Assembly: GCA_003427395.1 (NCBI GenBank) | Contig: BFEA01000688.1 | Span: 701,417-724,807 of the forward strand | Direction: 5' to 3' | DNA: 23,391 bases | Source of the DNA: Chara braunii | Lineage: Eukaryota > Streptophyta > Charophyceae > Charales > Characeae | In this document: positions 1 through 8,377 of the stretch, in pieces | Position numbering within the stretch: the first letter of the stretch is position 1 | How the letters are laid out: every line of letters begins with the position of its first letter | Made by a program: the position numbers and the translations under genes | The notes under the pieces: model-generated | What the model was told of the DNA's origin: nothing | The model's database searches: none | The model's input: only the letters and a program-made list of their open reading frames with translations

Positions 1-131
1 GAGTAGCACCAGTGTCTAAGGCCAACACTCTCCCACACACCACAGACAACCCACACTCGTGTTGGCCAAAGACCCTATTAATACCGATCAGAGGTATCAA
101 GCCGACTATCACAGCCGTTTGGCAAAAATGC
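1..131 (-). repeat. Probable 3' part of a SINE split by a solo LTR
   Basis: On the minus strand this stretch continues the tRNA-like sequence found at 1453-1545, the other side of the solo LTR. Its tail (about 67-105, minus strand) contains GATACCTC, then TCGGTATT, then TGGCCAACA. These match in order the tail of the plus-strand SINE at 6090-6117 (GATATCTC, TCGGTATT, TGGCCACA). The match is short and gapped, so this is a moderate call. The alternative is unrelated flanking DNA. Confidence 0.45.
20..67. repeat. Inverted repeat, 9-bp arms
   Basis: GGCCAACAC at 20-28 is the exact reverse complement of GTGTTGGCC at 59-67. The spacer is 30 bp and rich in CAC/CCA. It lies at the outer end of the SINE-like tail. 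Function unknown. Confidence 0.7.
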
Positions 132-1457
132 ACCGTGGTTATGATCCTGGCCAATTTCGAGATACACATTCACCAGATCGTAGAATGTCGTCCAATTGCA
201 GAAAGAAATGAATGAACTTGAGAGGAGAGAGAAGGTTAGCAGCAGAAGAAGAAGAAGTAAGAAAGAGGAAGAAGATGATGTACACCAGCATAGACAAATG
301 ATAAAGCTCTTCTTCTTCGCTCAACCCTCTCTGCCTCCTTATCTCCTCCTCTCTTATTCACACAAGAAATAATAATACAATGTTGAATAGCTGAACCAGA
401 ATCAAACGCTGAACCAGAATCAAAGTCCAAATCCCTCTTCTACTGCAGGTACCACTTGAGGTCCACCATAGCCATGGCCGCCTCTCCCACTCTTCACTCT
501 CATAGGCCGAGGCTATGGCGGACTACTAGGCCTTGCCCAGATGCCCAAAGGACAACCCAAAGCAGCTATTGCTGCTCTAGCTCAGGCCGCCATGCCTGAC
601 TCTGCCTCAAAGCTTCTTGGTGTAGCTCAACCCCAGCTGGGGCCTTCCTGTAGCAGCGCCCACCAAGGTGATGAAGATGGCTGCCACCATAGCCAGGTAA
701 GTACCTCTGGCGCTCCTCCCCCTTCCTGTCCTTCTTACTCCTCCGAGTCCTTGCTTCTTCCCCAGCAGCGCTGCTCCAAGCTAGCGCTGCTCCAGCCAGC
801 GTTCCAGCCAGCGTTCCAGCCAGTGTGTCGCCAAACTCGCACACCGACCATGAGGCTGGGCTCTTCGCCCGGCCTGGAGATATAGCGGCCTGCTTGCCTC
901 TTGGGCAGTGACTACCAGGCCGCTCGGCTTTCCAAGCAACCGGTACCTCCTCCCTTTTGGAGGGAAACATCATTGCAGACTCTGATATTGCCTGTACAGG
1001 CCCTAGACTCAGACTGGTGCCCGCCTAGACCTAGCCTACAACTACTGGGCCTCTAAAAATGCCACTTTTGTCTTCTTCTGCTCGGCCTCCAGCACAAGGC
1101 ACAGCTACCGCTTCAGGTTGTGGTACCGGCCTACCTGCTACTTGAGTGTTTCCCCGCTGCTTCAAGTGCGCGGGCCTCTTACCCCGCCACTTGAGTGTTT
1201 TCCCCCGCTGCAATCCTCAACGCCACGGCCACGGTAAGTACCGGCCCTAAGGGCCGAACGAACGAACAAGTGCCCTTGCGGGCCACACACACACTCAAGC
1301 CAACCAGCACTCAGACAGACATGCAGTCCAGCAAGCGTGCACACACACAGACTTAGGGAAGTAGCAAGCGGGAAACTCAGCAAGGCATTCAGTCTATGAG
1401 CAAAACTCAGAAATCAGCCATGTGTTTTAGTCCATGTTTGGCCGGGTCATCACACCG
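131..1457 (-). mobile_element. Solo LTR (LTR A) of a Ty3/gypsy chromovirus, with 5-bp target-site duplication
   Basis: The LTR spans 136-1452 (1317 bp), starts TGGTTATGATCC and ends GGGTCATCA on the plus strand, so it has the usual TG...CA ends. It is flanked by perfect CACCG repeats at 131-135 and 1453-1457, the 5-bp duplication typical of LTR retrotransposons. Its length and sequence match LTR B (2304-3612, 1309 bp), which is attached to a minus-strand pol, so this copy is assigned to the minus strand. No internal region lies on either side, so it is a solo LTR left by LTR-LTR recombination. Open frames inside it have no recognisable product. Confidence 0.88.
1138..1212. repeat. Internal duplication within the LTR
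   Basis: The motif CACTTGAGTGTTT followed by a C-rich stretch and GCTGC occurs twice about 48-50 bp apart. The same pair is present in LTR B (about 3299-3372) and LTR C (about 17191-17262), so the duplication predates the spread of this LTR family. It could be a repeated regulatory element of the LTR promoter, but nothing in the sequence proves that. Confidence 0.65.
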
Positions 1458-1545
1458 TAGGCGGTCATAGGGCTCAAAGCCTCAAACCCATAATATCCTG
1501 ACTGCCACTTACGTGCCTAACCAACTGAGCTAGGCTGCTGGATGG
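1458..1545 (-). mobile_element. tRNA-derived SINE head (SINE 1), cut by the solo LTR
   Basis: On the minus strand the sequence carries a Pol III A box, TAGCTCAGTTGG (plus 1521-1532), and 31 bp further a degenerate B box, GGGTTTGAGGC (plus 1479-1489), with tRNA-like spacing. The D and T stems do not fold into a full cloverleaf, so this is not a working tRNA gene. The copy is interrupted at the CACCG duplication by LTR A and appears to continue at 1-131. SINE insertion therefore came before LTR insertion. Confidence 0.6.
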
Positions 1546-1590
1546 GTGAATTTTTCTGTCACAATAAATTGTTTATTGAACTTTATTCCC

Positions 1591-1786
1591 TCTTTTTTTT
1601 TTTTTTTTAAATAAAGGGCGACGACCTGGAGATATCATCATCAAACTGACCCGCCGTAGGTAATTCAGTGCTGTTACTGCTGTAGTATTTTNCTTACCTG
1701 CTTCCAATGGAGTTCGAACTCAGGTCTGTATTCCTACTATTTCAACAGTTCAGGGGTGTACAAACTGAGCTCGGCCAGTTTTTTCT
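1591..1786 (-). mobile_element. tRNA-derived SINE (SINE 2) with A-rich tail
   Basis: Read on the minus strand, the copy starts near plus 1786 with CTGGCCGAGCTCAGTTTGTA (A box) and has a B box GAGTTCGAACTCC around plus 1710-1722. Its body contains GGTCAGTTTGATGATG followed by ATATCTCCAGGTC (plus about 1624-1652), and it ends in a run of A (plus 1591-1608 is nearly all T). The head shares GTACACCC and ACTGTTGAAATA with SINE 3 at 5961, and the body is shared too, so the two belong to one family. Pol III-driven, retroposed by a partner LINE by analogy with known SINEs. Confidence 0.7.
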
Positions 1787-2169
1787 TTTTTTTTCAATAA
1801 CCCATGGGATCTACTTTTTTTTTTTCTTTTTTTTTTTTTATAAACAAACAGTCCTGGGATTATCTTGAGGCGCTGGCAGGAGCAGACACGTCAAACTTCC
1901 TCGGGGGAGGCTCCATCTATTGGTGGGGAACTCCACCTGCTGGGAAACGGGCCCAGCGTCCCTTTAGACAATTGTACATTCATAAACAGTGATCAGTTGG
2001 AGCATGCGGGGGGATCACCTCTTCAGTCTGTCTACAGACCGCCACTACTATTCAATGAGGCGCTAGCTACTTCCCTCCTCATTCATTGTATGTTGATTGA
2101 TGTCGAGGGTGTCTACATTCGTCCTCCTCCCTTTGGAATCTTAACCCCTAAACCCTTGATTACCTCAGC
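1787..2169. other. T-rich tracts and unassigned spacer
   Basis: Two long T-rich runs lie at about 1780-1796 and 1815-1840. The rest to 2169 is unique-looking sequence with short open frames and no recognisable product. It separates the SINE cluster from the next LTR. I see no gene here. Confidence 0.5.
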
Positions 2170-2303
2170 TGTTATGATCCTGGCCAATTTTGAAGTACAT
2201 ATTCATCAGAAAGTACAACGTCGTCCAATTGCAAACANAAATGAATGANCTTGAGAGGAGAGAGAGGGAAAGAAGAAGAAGAAGAAGAAAGAAAGAAGAA
2301 GAA
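2170..2303 (-). repeat. Extra copy of the LTR outer end, in tandem with LTR B
   Basis: The first 134 bp resemble the outer end of the LTR: TGTTATGATCCTGGCCAATT, then the CATCAGAAAGTACAA and GTCCAATTGCA blocks and a purine-rich run. The same segment restarts at 2304 (TGTTACGATCC). LTR A has it only once. Either the LTR end was tandemly duplicated or this is the stub of another LTR into which LTR B inserted. Confidence 0.75.
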
Positions 2304-3612
2304 TGTTACGATCCTGGCCAATTTCGAAGTACACAATCATCAGAAAGTACAATGCCGTCCAATTGCAAAAAGAAATGAATGAATTTGAGGGGAGAGAGAG
2401 AGAAAGAAGAACAAGAACAAGAAGAAAGANAGAATGACAATGCTCTTCTTCTTCGCCAACCACTCTCCTCCTCCTTATCTCCTCCCCTCTTATTCAAACA
2501 AGAAATAACCATAATAATGTTGAATGGCTGAACCAGAATCAATGTCCGAATCCCTCTTCTACTGCAGGCACGACATGAGGTCCACCATAGCCATGGCCAC
2601 CCTTCCTCTTCCTCTTCATGTAGGCCGAGGCTATGGTGGACTACTGAGGGCTCCGCCCTCCTGTGCAAAGGACAACCCAAAGCAGCTATGTCGCTGCCCT
2701 CCTGTGCAAAGGACAACGCAAAGCACCTAAGCCACTGCTCATTAAGCCGCCATCTGCCCCGAGCTTCCTTGGTTGGCCACTACCCCAACTGGGGCCTTCC
2801 AGATGCAGCACCTATCAAGGTGATGAAGATGGTGTCCACCATAGCCAGGTAGGTACCTCGCCACTCTCCTCCTTGGTCCTCGTCTCCCTCCTCCTCCTAC
2901 CGGTAGAGCTCCACCATNGCCGAGGTGGAAGCTCCCAGGCTCTTCCTCCCAGCAGCGCAGTAGCAGCCAGCGCTCCAGCAGTTTGTCGCCAAACTTGCAC
3001 ACTGAAGAATGAGGCTGAGCNAAGAGCTCAGCCTCCGGATATAGCGGCCTACTTGCCTCCTGGGCGGTGACTTCCAGGCCGCTCGACCTCCCAAGCAACC
3101 GGTACCTCCTCCCTTTNGGAGGGAAACATCATTGCAGACTCTGATATTGCCCGTACAGGCCCTAGACTCAGACTGGATGACCCGCCTAGACCTAGCCTAC
3201 CGCTACCGGGCCTCTAAAAATGCCAACTTTGTCTTCTTNTGCTCGGCTTCGAGTACCCGGCACATCTCCTTCTACTGGGTGNGGTACCGGCCTACCTGCC
3301 ACTTGAGTGTTTTTCTGCTTCTCTAAGTGCCGCGGGCCTCTTGCTCCGCCACTTGAGTGTTTTCCCTGCTGCAACTCTCAATGTCACGGCCACAGGTAAG
3401 TACCGGCCCTACGGGCCTCCCAAACAAGCAAGTACCCTTGCGGGTCACACACACACCCATGCCGACAAGCACTCAGACAGGCACGCAGGACATCAAACAT
3501 GCATACACACAGACTTAGAAAACTCAGCAGAATGCGGGAATCTCAGCAAGGCATCCATTCCATCGACAGAACTCAGAAGTGTTCTCAGTCCGTGTTATGG
3601 CGGGTCATTACA
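2304..3612 (-). mobile_element. 3' LTR (LTR B) of minus-strand chromovirus element 1
   Basis: A 1309-bp LTR, colinear with LTR A along its whole length. It starts TGTTACGATCC and ends GGGTCATTACA on the plus strand, giving short terminal inverted repeats TGTTA/TTACA (one mismatch). On the minus strand its first base lies directly after a G-rich polypurine tract, which makes it the 3' LTR of the element whose pol remnant lies at 3654-4895. Internal landmarks shared with LTR A and C include CTGATATTGCC, CCCTAGACTCAGACTGG and the duplicated CACTTGAGTGTTT motif. Confidence 0.85.
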
Positions 3613-3628
3613 CTCCCCCCCCTTCAAG
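3613..3628 (-). promoter_or_regulatory. Polypurine tract of element 1
   Basis: On the minus strand the sequence reads CTTGAA, eight G, AG, then TGTAATGA at the LTR boundary. A purine run directly before the 3' LTR is the plus-strand DNA primer site used by LTR retrotransposons. Element 2 has an equivalent tract at 18200-18213. Confidence 0.85.
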
Positions 3629-3653
3629 AGCGAGGTCCCTTCGAGCGAGTAAC

Positions 3654-4895
3654 TCACTCAGAGTCCCTGCATAACGCATCATAAGCATAAACGACAAAGA
3701 GAGATCGGGTATGTTCCGTAGGAGTAAGGGTAGCGGTGAATTTAAGTTGCTTTTCGGAGGCAATCAGTCGTTCGCATGCGTTGACGACTCGCGGGGCACT
3801 CTGCAGCAAGTCTTTCTTAGCAATCTAGTAAAAATCATTTAATGGGTGATATAGAAAATGGACTTTGTATTGTCTGTTTTTCCCTTTTCCACTATGTTCG
3901 ACAATTCTATCAATCTCGTGACCGCCATTGATTGCGCGAGGAATCATTGATTCTCGATACGGAAAAGTTTTGGGTGGTACATACGGAAACAACTTCGACG
4001 CATGAAAGACTGGGTACGTGCGCCGATGAGTAGGCACGTCGATCATGTAAGGACCGAATGAATCATCCTCTACTTGGTGCAGCACCTTCCACGGACCGTA
4101 ATGCCGAGGAAGAAGCTTTCGTGATACACCTTCTACCGAGAACTCAGACATTTTGACGCACACATAGCTTCCCATTGTGAAAGGTTCAGGCTCGCGATTT
4201 TGGTTAGCATGCTTAATCATGGCACTGCATCGCCTTTCCATAGATGCAACAACAACTTTGAGCAAGCGATCAAACTTAGCGTTGTAGCCTGGCTGGTCAG
4301 GCGTTGGGCCAAGTGGCAGGTCAAGAAACAGATAGGATAGGGGATTGCGAATTTGCCACCCGAGGTGCAGCCGATTAGGTGCCATCCCCGTGGAGGAGTG
4401 TATGGAGTTGTTGTACAATCCATGCACAATCGGCAATTCCTCATCCCAAGAGTTCTGATCAGGCACAATTAGAGCTCGAAGACGTTGGATCACAGTCTGG
4501 TTGATCTCCTCGGCCAGTTCATTGGCTTCGGGATGTGAACCAGACGTTATCTTGAGTTTGATGTCATAGTTCGGGGAGGTGAAGTCCTTCCAATCTGCGC
4601 TTATGAACCTCGTGCCCCAGTCACTCACAAGAGTCTTCGGAGGCCCACACTACAGAATGTACTGATTGTGAAACTCCTCGATCACAAGGTTAGTTGGGGC
4701 GTGAGGTGGCAATGAAATCAAATTCAGAAATTTTGAAAAGCGGTCAACGATTACCATTACTTGCGAATATTTGTTTCTGCTCTTCTTTCCCATCTCTGTG
4801 AAGTCAATGGAAAGAGGCTCACCCGGGCCATTGGGAATAGGAAGAGGATGCAGCAACCCATAGGGCTTCTGTCGAGACGGTTTCATGCGTTGTCG
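3654..4895 (-). pseudogene. Ty3/gypsy integrase with chromodomain, truncated and with two in-frame stops (element 1)
   Basis: This is the C-terminal part of a chromovirus Pol polyprotein. Integrase joins retrotransposon cDNA to chromosomal DNA; the chromodomain is thought to steer it to histone marks. The DDE residues are recognisable: Asp in SIDFTEM, Asp in SDWGTRF, Glu in HPEANELAEEINQTV. Downstream come the GPWKVL and YPVFHASKL motifs and a chromodomain-like end (EIDRIVEHSGKGKNRQY). The frame is broken by TAG at 4650-4652 (element 2 has CAG there) and TAG at 3825-3827 (element 2 has TGG), then runs on in the same frame to TGA at 3654-3656. The N-terminal zinc finger, RNase H, RT, protease and gag are absent: homology to element 2 stops near 4895, at a pair of hairpins. 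Confidence 0.9.
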
Positions 4896-4920
4896 GCCCG
4901 AATACCCTTACAAGGGTATT
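4896..4920. repeat. Perfect hairpin at the element 1 breakpoint
   Basis: AATACCCTT (4901-4909) and AAGGGTATT (4912-4920) form a perfect 9-bp stem with a 2-bp centre, flanked by GGCC on both sides (about 4895-4898 and 4922-4925). It sits where homology to the retrotransposon ends. Confidence 0.75.
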
Positions 4921-4932
4921 TGGCCGCATTCT

Positions 4933-4958
4933 TGCATCTCGCAGAAGATGCATTTTTT
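4933..4958. repeat. Second breakpoint hairpin followed by a T run
   Basis: TGCATCT (4933-4939) and AGATGCA (4946-4952) form a 7-bp stem with a 6-nt loop, followed by TTTTTT at 4953-4958. A hairpin plus T run can stop Pol III on the plus strand, but no plus-strand Pol III gene is visible upstream, so no role is assigned. Confidence 0.6.
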
Positions 4959-5590
4959 CATAATATGTGAGAGAGTGTGTCATCTTTGCCCTACCATAAC
5001 CAACTCTTAAGCATTGGGAGTGGCAGACGCTTTTGATCTCATTAGAGAGTGTGTGGGCGTGCACTTTGAGGACCCGCATGAGTTTTAAGCAAGCGTCTGG
5101 TTGTGTTCATGAGATTGGCACCCGCACCCAGTAACGTGAACTAGAAAAAGGTTGTGAGGCGACTACAATAGCGCACGCAGAGTGTATTTGCGGTCGAGAC
5201 TGACGCTTGATGGTCAGGGTTAGGATTTAGTCATTAAACCATTGATTCACCTGAGGTAGTGTTAGGGTCTGCATTGTGCAAAGCGTACGAGTTCTTAGGT
5301 TTATCATGTTTGGTCAATGGTAGAAGCCGCGTGCGACACTACAAAAGTCGGGTTTTTTCTAACGCTTAGGCTGTAAAAGTGTGTTTTTTTCGAGGGAGGT
5401 AGCCTAGTGAGAAAATTGGAGTCTTTATGTAATGACGCGGTTGTGTCGCATGCATGATGACGGCAGGTAAAACTGACCCCTTCATGCAGCAAGGGCCGGT
5501 ACATAGGAGCCCTAGAAATAATCGGTATGCCTAAGTACCGCCTTTAGTGCAATCCGACAGGGCCTGGGCCTGAACTAGAGCTCTTTATAA
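4959..5590. other. Unassigned sequence, no gene seen
   Basis: Mixed-composition DNA with short frames only. The only structure I can point to is a small hairpin at 5523-5540 (CGGTA, loop TGCCTAAG, TACCG) whose loop contains CCTAAG, like the apex of the arrays at 9.9-11.2 kb. This may be coincidence. Confidence 0.4.
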
Positions 5591-5621
5591 CCAAGTTTGG
5601 GCCCCCTACACCCAGACTTGG
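5591..5621 (+). repeat. Long hairpin, 11-bp stem
   Basis: CCAAGTTTGGG (5591-5601) pairs with CCCAGACTTGG (5611-5621) over 11 bp around a 9-nt loop. The single non-Watson-Crick position is T opposite G, a G.U pair if transcribed from the plus strand. Isolated, no gene next to it. Confidence 0.7.
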
Positions 5622-5842
5622 ACCTAGCCCTATAGGTTACGGCTTTGGACTGGCATTACGAAGATATGGATCAAAACCTCCTGGCAACGACGAAGTTGCA
5701 AAGCGCGATAGGAGGAAGTCAAGGGGTTGAGGGTCCTACTGGCTATCCCCCTTGGCTTTTGCTGTCGGAGTCTGATCGCGGGCCCGGCTGGCAGAGTACC
5801 AGTGGGCCCCTCTTTCTTTTTCAGCAGTTTCTTTTCTTTACT

Positions 5843-5845
<3 letters not shown>

Positions 5846-5887
<42 letters not shown>

Positions 5888-5906
5888 TATTATTATTATT
5901 TTATTT
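5846..5906. repeat. TTA microsatellite
   Basis: About 20 nearly perfect TTA repeats, broken once by TTAC, then running into TTTATTTATTT. The long isoleucine-rich and tyrosine-rich reading frames across it are artefacts of the repeat. Confidence 0.95.
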
Positions 5907-5960
5907 ATTTATTTTTTCCATTTGGTCCAGGCCCGATACCGGGACTGGCCGTGGAAACGA

Positions 5961-6117
5961 CTGGTCTTTAGCTCAGTGGGTACACCCATGCACTGTTGAA
6001 ATACAAACCCGTGTTCGAACCCAGATGATGGAACTTGACGAGTAAAACCAAATATTTCTGAATTGTCCGGCCCTGGTCAGTTTCACGATGATATCTCAAG
6101 GTCGGTATTTGGCCACA
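5961..6117 (+). mobile_element. tRNA-derived SINE (SINE 3) directly upstream of a U6-like sequence
   Basis: The head has an A box, TAGCTCAGTGGG (5969-5980), and a B box, GTGTTCGAACCC (6011-6022), separated as in tRNA genes, but no cloverleaf: the acceptor and anticodon stems do not pair. GTACACCCATGCACTGTTGA aligns with SINE 2. The body GGTCAGTTT...GATGATATCTC (6075-6098) also matches SINE 2, and the tail TCGGTATTTGGCCACA (6102-6117) resembles the possible SINE 1 tail at 67-105. There is no poly(A) at its end; the next base begins the U6-like sequence. Confidence 0.7.
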
Positions 6118-6200
6118 ATCCTTCGGGACATCCGTTAAAAATTGGAACGACACAAAGAAGATTAGCATGGTCCCGGCGCAAGGCTGATTCATATAAAGAG
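6118..6200 (+). ncRNA. U6: U6 spliceosomal snRNA-like sequence, probably a pseudogene
   Basis: U6 is the catalytic core RNA of the spliceosome. The 5' stem-loop (CCTTCGGGACATCCG, 6120-6134) and the central region (ATTGGAACGA, then AGAAGATTAGCATGG, to 6170) match the universally conserved U6 sequence, including the catalytic AGC triad at 6164-6166. Differences matter: the ACAGAGA box that contacts the 5' splice site reads ACAAAGA (6152-6158), the 3' internal stem-loop region is altered after GCGCAAGG, and the last part of the molecule is unrecognisable. Two T-rich stretches follow, with T6 at 6221-6226. I find no plant-type U6 upstream element (RTCCCACATCG) or TATA box at the usual distance. 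Instead a SINE abuts its 5' end. A retroposed or chimeric pseudogene is most likely. Confidence 0.8.
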
Positions 6201-6229
6201 GAGGCGGCTCTTTCCTTTCCTTTTTTCTT

Positions 6230-8079
6230 ATCAGAGCTTCGTAAGTGACAGTACGAGCGATCGCGAGCTGGCGGGCCATGCTCAGAAGAGAGAGTAGGAG
6301 ATAGAACTGTTTGGGGCCGCGGTCGATTGCTTCGGGTCGTTAATTGACCGCTCTCATTTTCCCGTCAACTGGTGTGGAGTAAGTAGGCCGGAGGGAAACA
6401 TTGTTGGGGGATACGAGGAGAAAACTGCGCTGAAAGTGAAGACACCAAGGTGGGTATTAGGGGGGAGAACGAAAGGGAAAAGGAGTCAGGGAGTTGACGA
6501 GGCTGACCAGGAAGAAGGGAGTGAGAGGGGAAGGGAGGACGTACCTTGGAGTGGGGTTGGCGTCTGACTCGTGCTAGTCTGCGTAATCCAGGCAGCAGCC
6601 CGCCACGATTCCATTGGCTGTCCTTATCCCGGATGTTGGAAACGAGGTGGTTTCCTTCTTCAAGACGACGACTGTATTTTTTTTTCCAGACCGCACTGGC
6701 TTTCTCCCTCCTCAAAATCACGACCTCGTTTTCCTCGTCTTCGAAGTAGTGGTAGTGCCGCACGATCCCGACGTTTGCTTCCTCGTAGGGGCGGGTGAGA
6801 AGAATGTACGAAGACAGTCGAAGGGTCGGTCAGATGCATTGAGTAGTGGGCAGTAGTCAGTAAGCGCACGGGAGGAGTGAAAGAAAGAGAAATATTGGAG
6901 GAAATGAGAGACAAGATAGGAAGAATAAGAGGGAGAGAGGTGACTAAAAGAGGAGGCAAGTGAGAAAGACGAGGGCCTCACCTACCTCGAGCGGATCTCA
7001 GCGCAAGGGCAACTGCACCTTTCCATGTTTTCGGCGGCAGAGTCACTCTCAAATTGCGGGATACTTCGTCATCATCCGGATCGCGTGGGCCGTTCTCGTC
7101 GACGTGCCTGAAGCCGCTTCAAGCGGGCGCGTGTACCGACCAGATCCGAGGAGGAGATTCATTCCGATATTCGTGTACCCGACCAAAATCGATCGAAGGA
7201 AGTAGCTTCGATCTATTTCTCAGCGCACATAACTGGAGAACCGTGTACATCTCCATATTCTAGTGGAAGATTCATCCACGCTCTGCGCGTTTGGTGAGGG
7301 GTATGTACCCGGTCGAGCAGCAGCGGAGGTTCATCTTCAGACTACACAGCGCTGATCGGCATCGAGGCTGCCGTGTTGCTGCAGGTCGACGTCCGTGTGC
7401 TCTCCTCAATCGCTGGGCGCGCGTGATAGGGAGAAAGAGTGAAGGAGAGATTAGGAGGAGGAAGTTGGGAGGGAAAGAAAAAACGTACCTGAGCGAAGTA
7501 CAAAGGAAGATTCATTCCCATGCTTCACGGGAAATCGCGGTGCTCAAAGTGTTCGTTGTTGGTCGATATCTTAGGAGCACGCACACAAGAGAGAGGAAGC
7601 CGATTTAGAAGAGAGAGGGGGTGGAGCTCACCACTACGAAGGAAGTCGAGAACTGGCGATGTGGGATGAACTGGAAGCCGAGCTACAGTGTCAAACTGCA
7701 CGAGTGGCTGAAAACTGTGCATGTTTCCACAATGTGACGTTTCATTTCGACTTTGCTCATCATATCGATAGAAGTAGCATAAGGAGAGGTGCAAATTGGA
7801 AACTTACCTTTTGACCGGCGTGTTGCTTGGAAGTGGAAGTAGCCTCTCTCTAGCCCCTGTGCACATGATTGGAAGGCAGTGTGTTCGACCACGATCTAGC
7901 GGAGGACCAATCTCCTTTCCGGCGCCGATTGCTCAAACGTGATTGTCGTTGCCCGTTCTTACGCCCGTAGCCCTCCACGCACTCGTTGCAGCTAGTCCCG
8001 ATCCCAACCTTCTTCCCTCATAGATTGAACAGACCGGGCCGAGCTAGCGACCAGGTGCGTTCCCAAAACTGGGGGCTGC

Positions 8080-8080
<1 letters not shown>
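6230..8080. other. Non-coding purine-rich region with minus-strand splice-donor-like motifs
   Basis: No open frame here resembles a known protein. On the minus strand, splice-donor-like sequences followed by pyrimidine-rich stretches occur at about 6541 (AAG|GTACGT), 6980 (GAG|GTAGGT), 7485 (CAG|GTACGT), 7628 (GTG|GTGAGC) and 7803 (AAG|GTAAGT). A short phrase GGAGATTCATTCC/GGAAGATTCATCC recurs at 7153, 7264 and 7504. This could be a decayed or non-coding multi-exon minus-strand transcript, or chance in purine-rich DNA. Confidence 0.35.
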
Positions 8081-8082
<2 letters not shown>

Positions 8083-8171
<89 letters not shown>

Positions 8172-8172
8172 N

Positions 8173-8263
<91 letters not shown>

Positions 8264-8307
8264 AAAGATAAAGGAGGGAGAGAGAGAGTGGGAGAGAGAG
8301 GTGATGT

Positions 8308-8374
<67 letters not shown>
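8083..8374. repeat. GA/CT microsatellite, about 290 bp
   Basis: Almost pure GA repeat at 8083-8258 and 8310-8374, separated by an imperfect purine stretch (8259-8309). The long Arg-Glu and Ser-Leu reading frames across it are artefacts. A minus-strand donor-like AAG|GTAAAC lies at its right edge (about 8386). Long GA tracts bind GAGA-type factors in plants; here that is only a possibility. Confidence 0.97.

Positions 8375-8377
<3 letters not shown>

Noticed and set aside
541-1383. Frames inside LTR A (and their counterparts in LTR B)
   Set aside because: They lie wholly within LTRs, show no known domain and are not kept as frames between LTR copies.
5645-5999. Ile/Tyr-rich frames
   Set aside because: Artefact of the TTA microsatellite; no domain on either side.
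5961-6030. Functional tRNA gene
   Set aside because: A and B boxes are present but the acceptor, D and T stems do not pair.
6118-6226. U6atac rather than U6
   Set aside because: The central ATTGGAACGA...AGAAGATTAGCATGG segment is U6-type and does not match the U6atac pattern.
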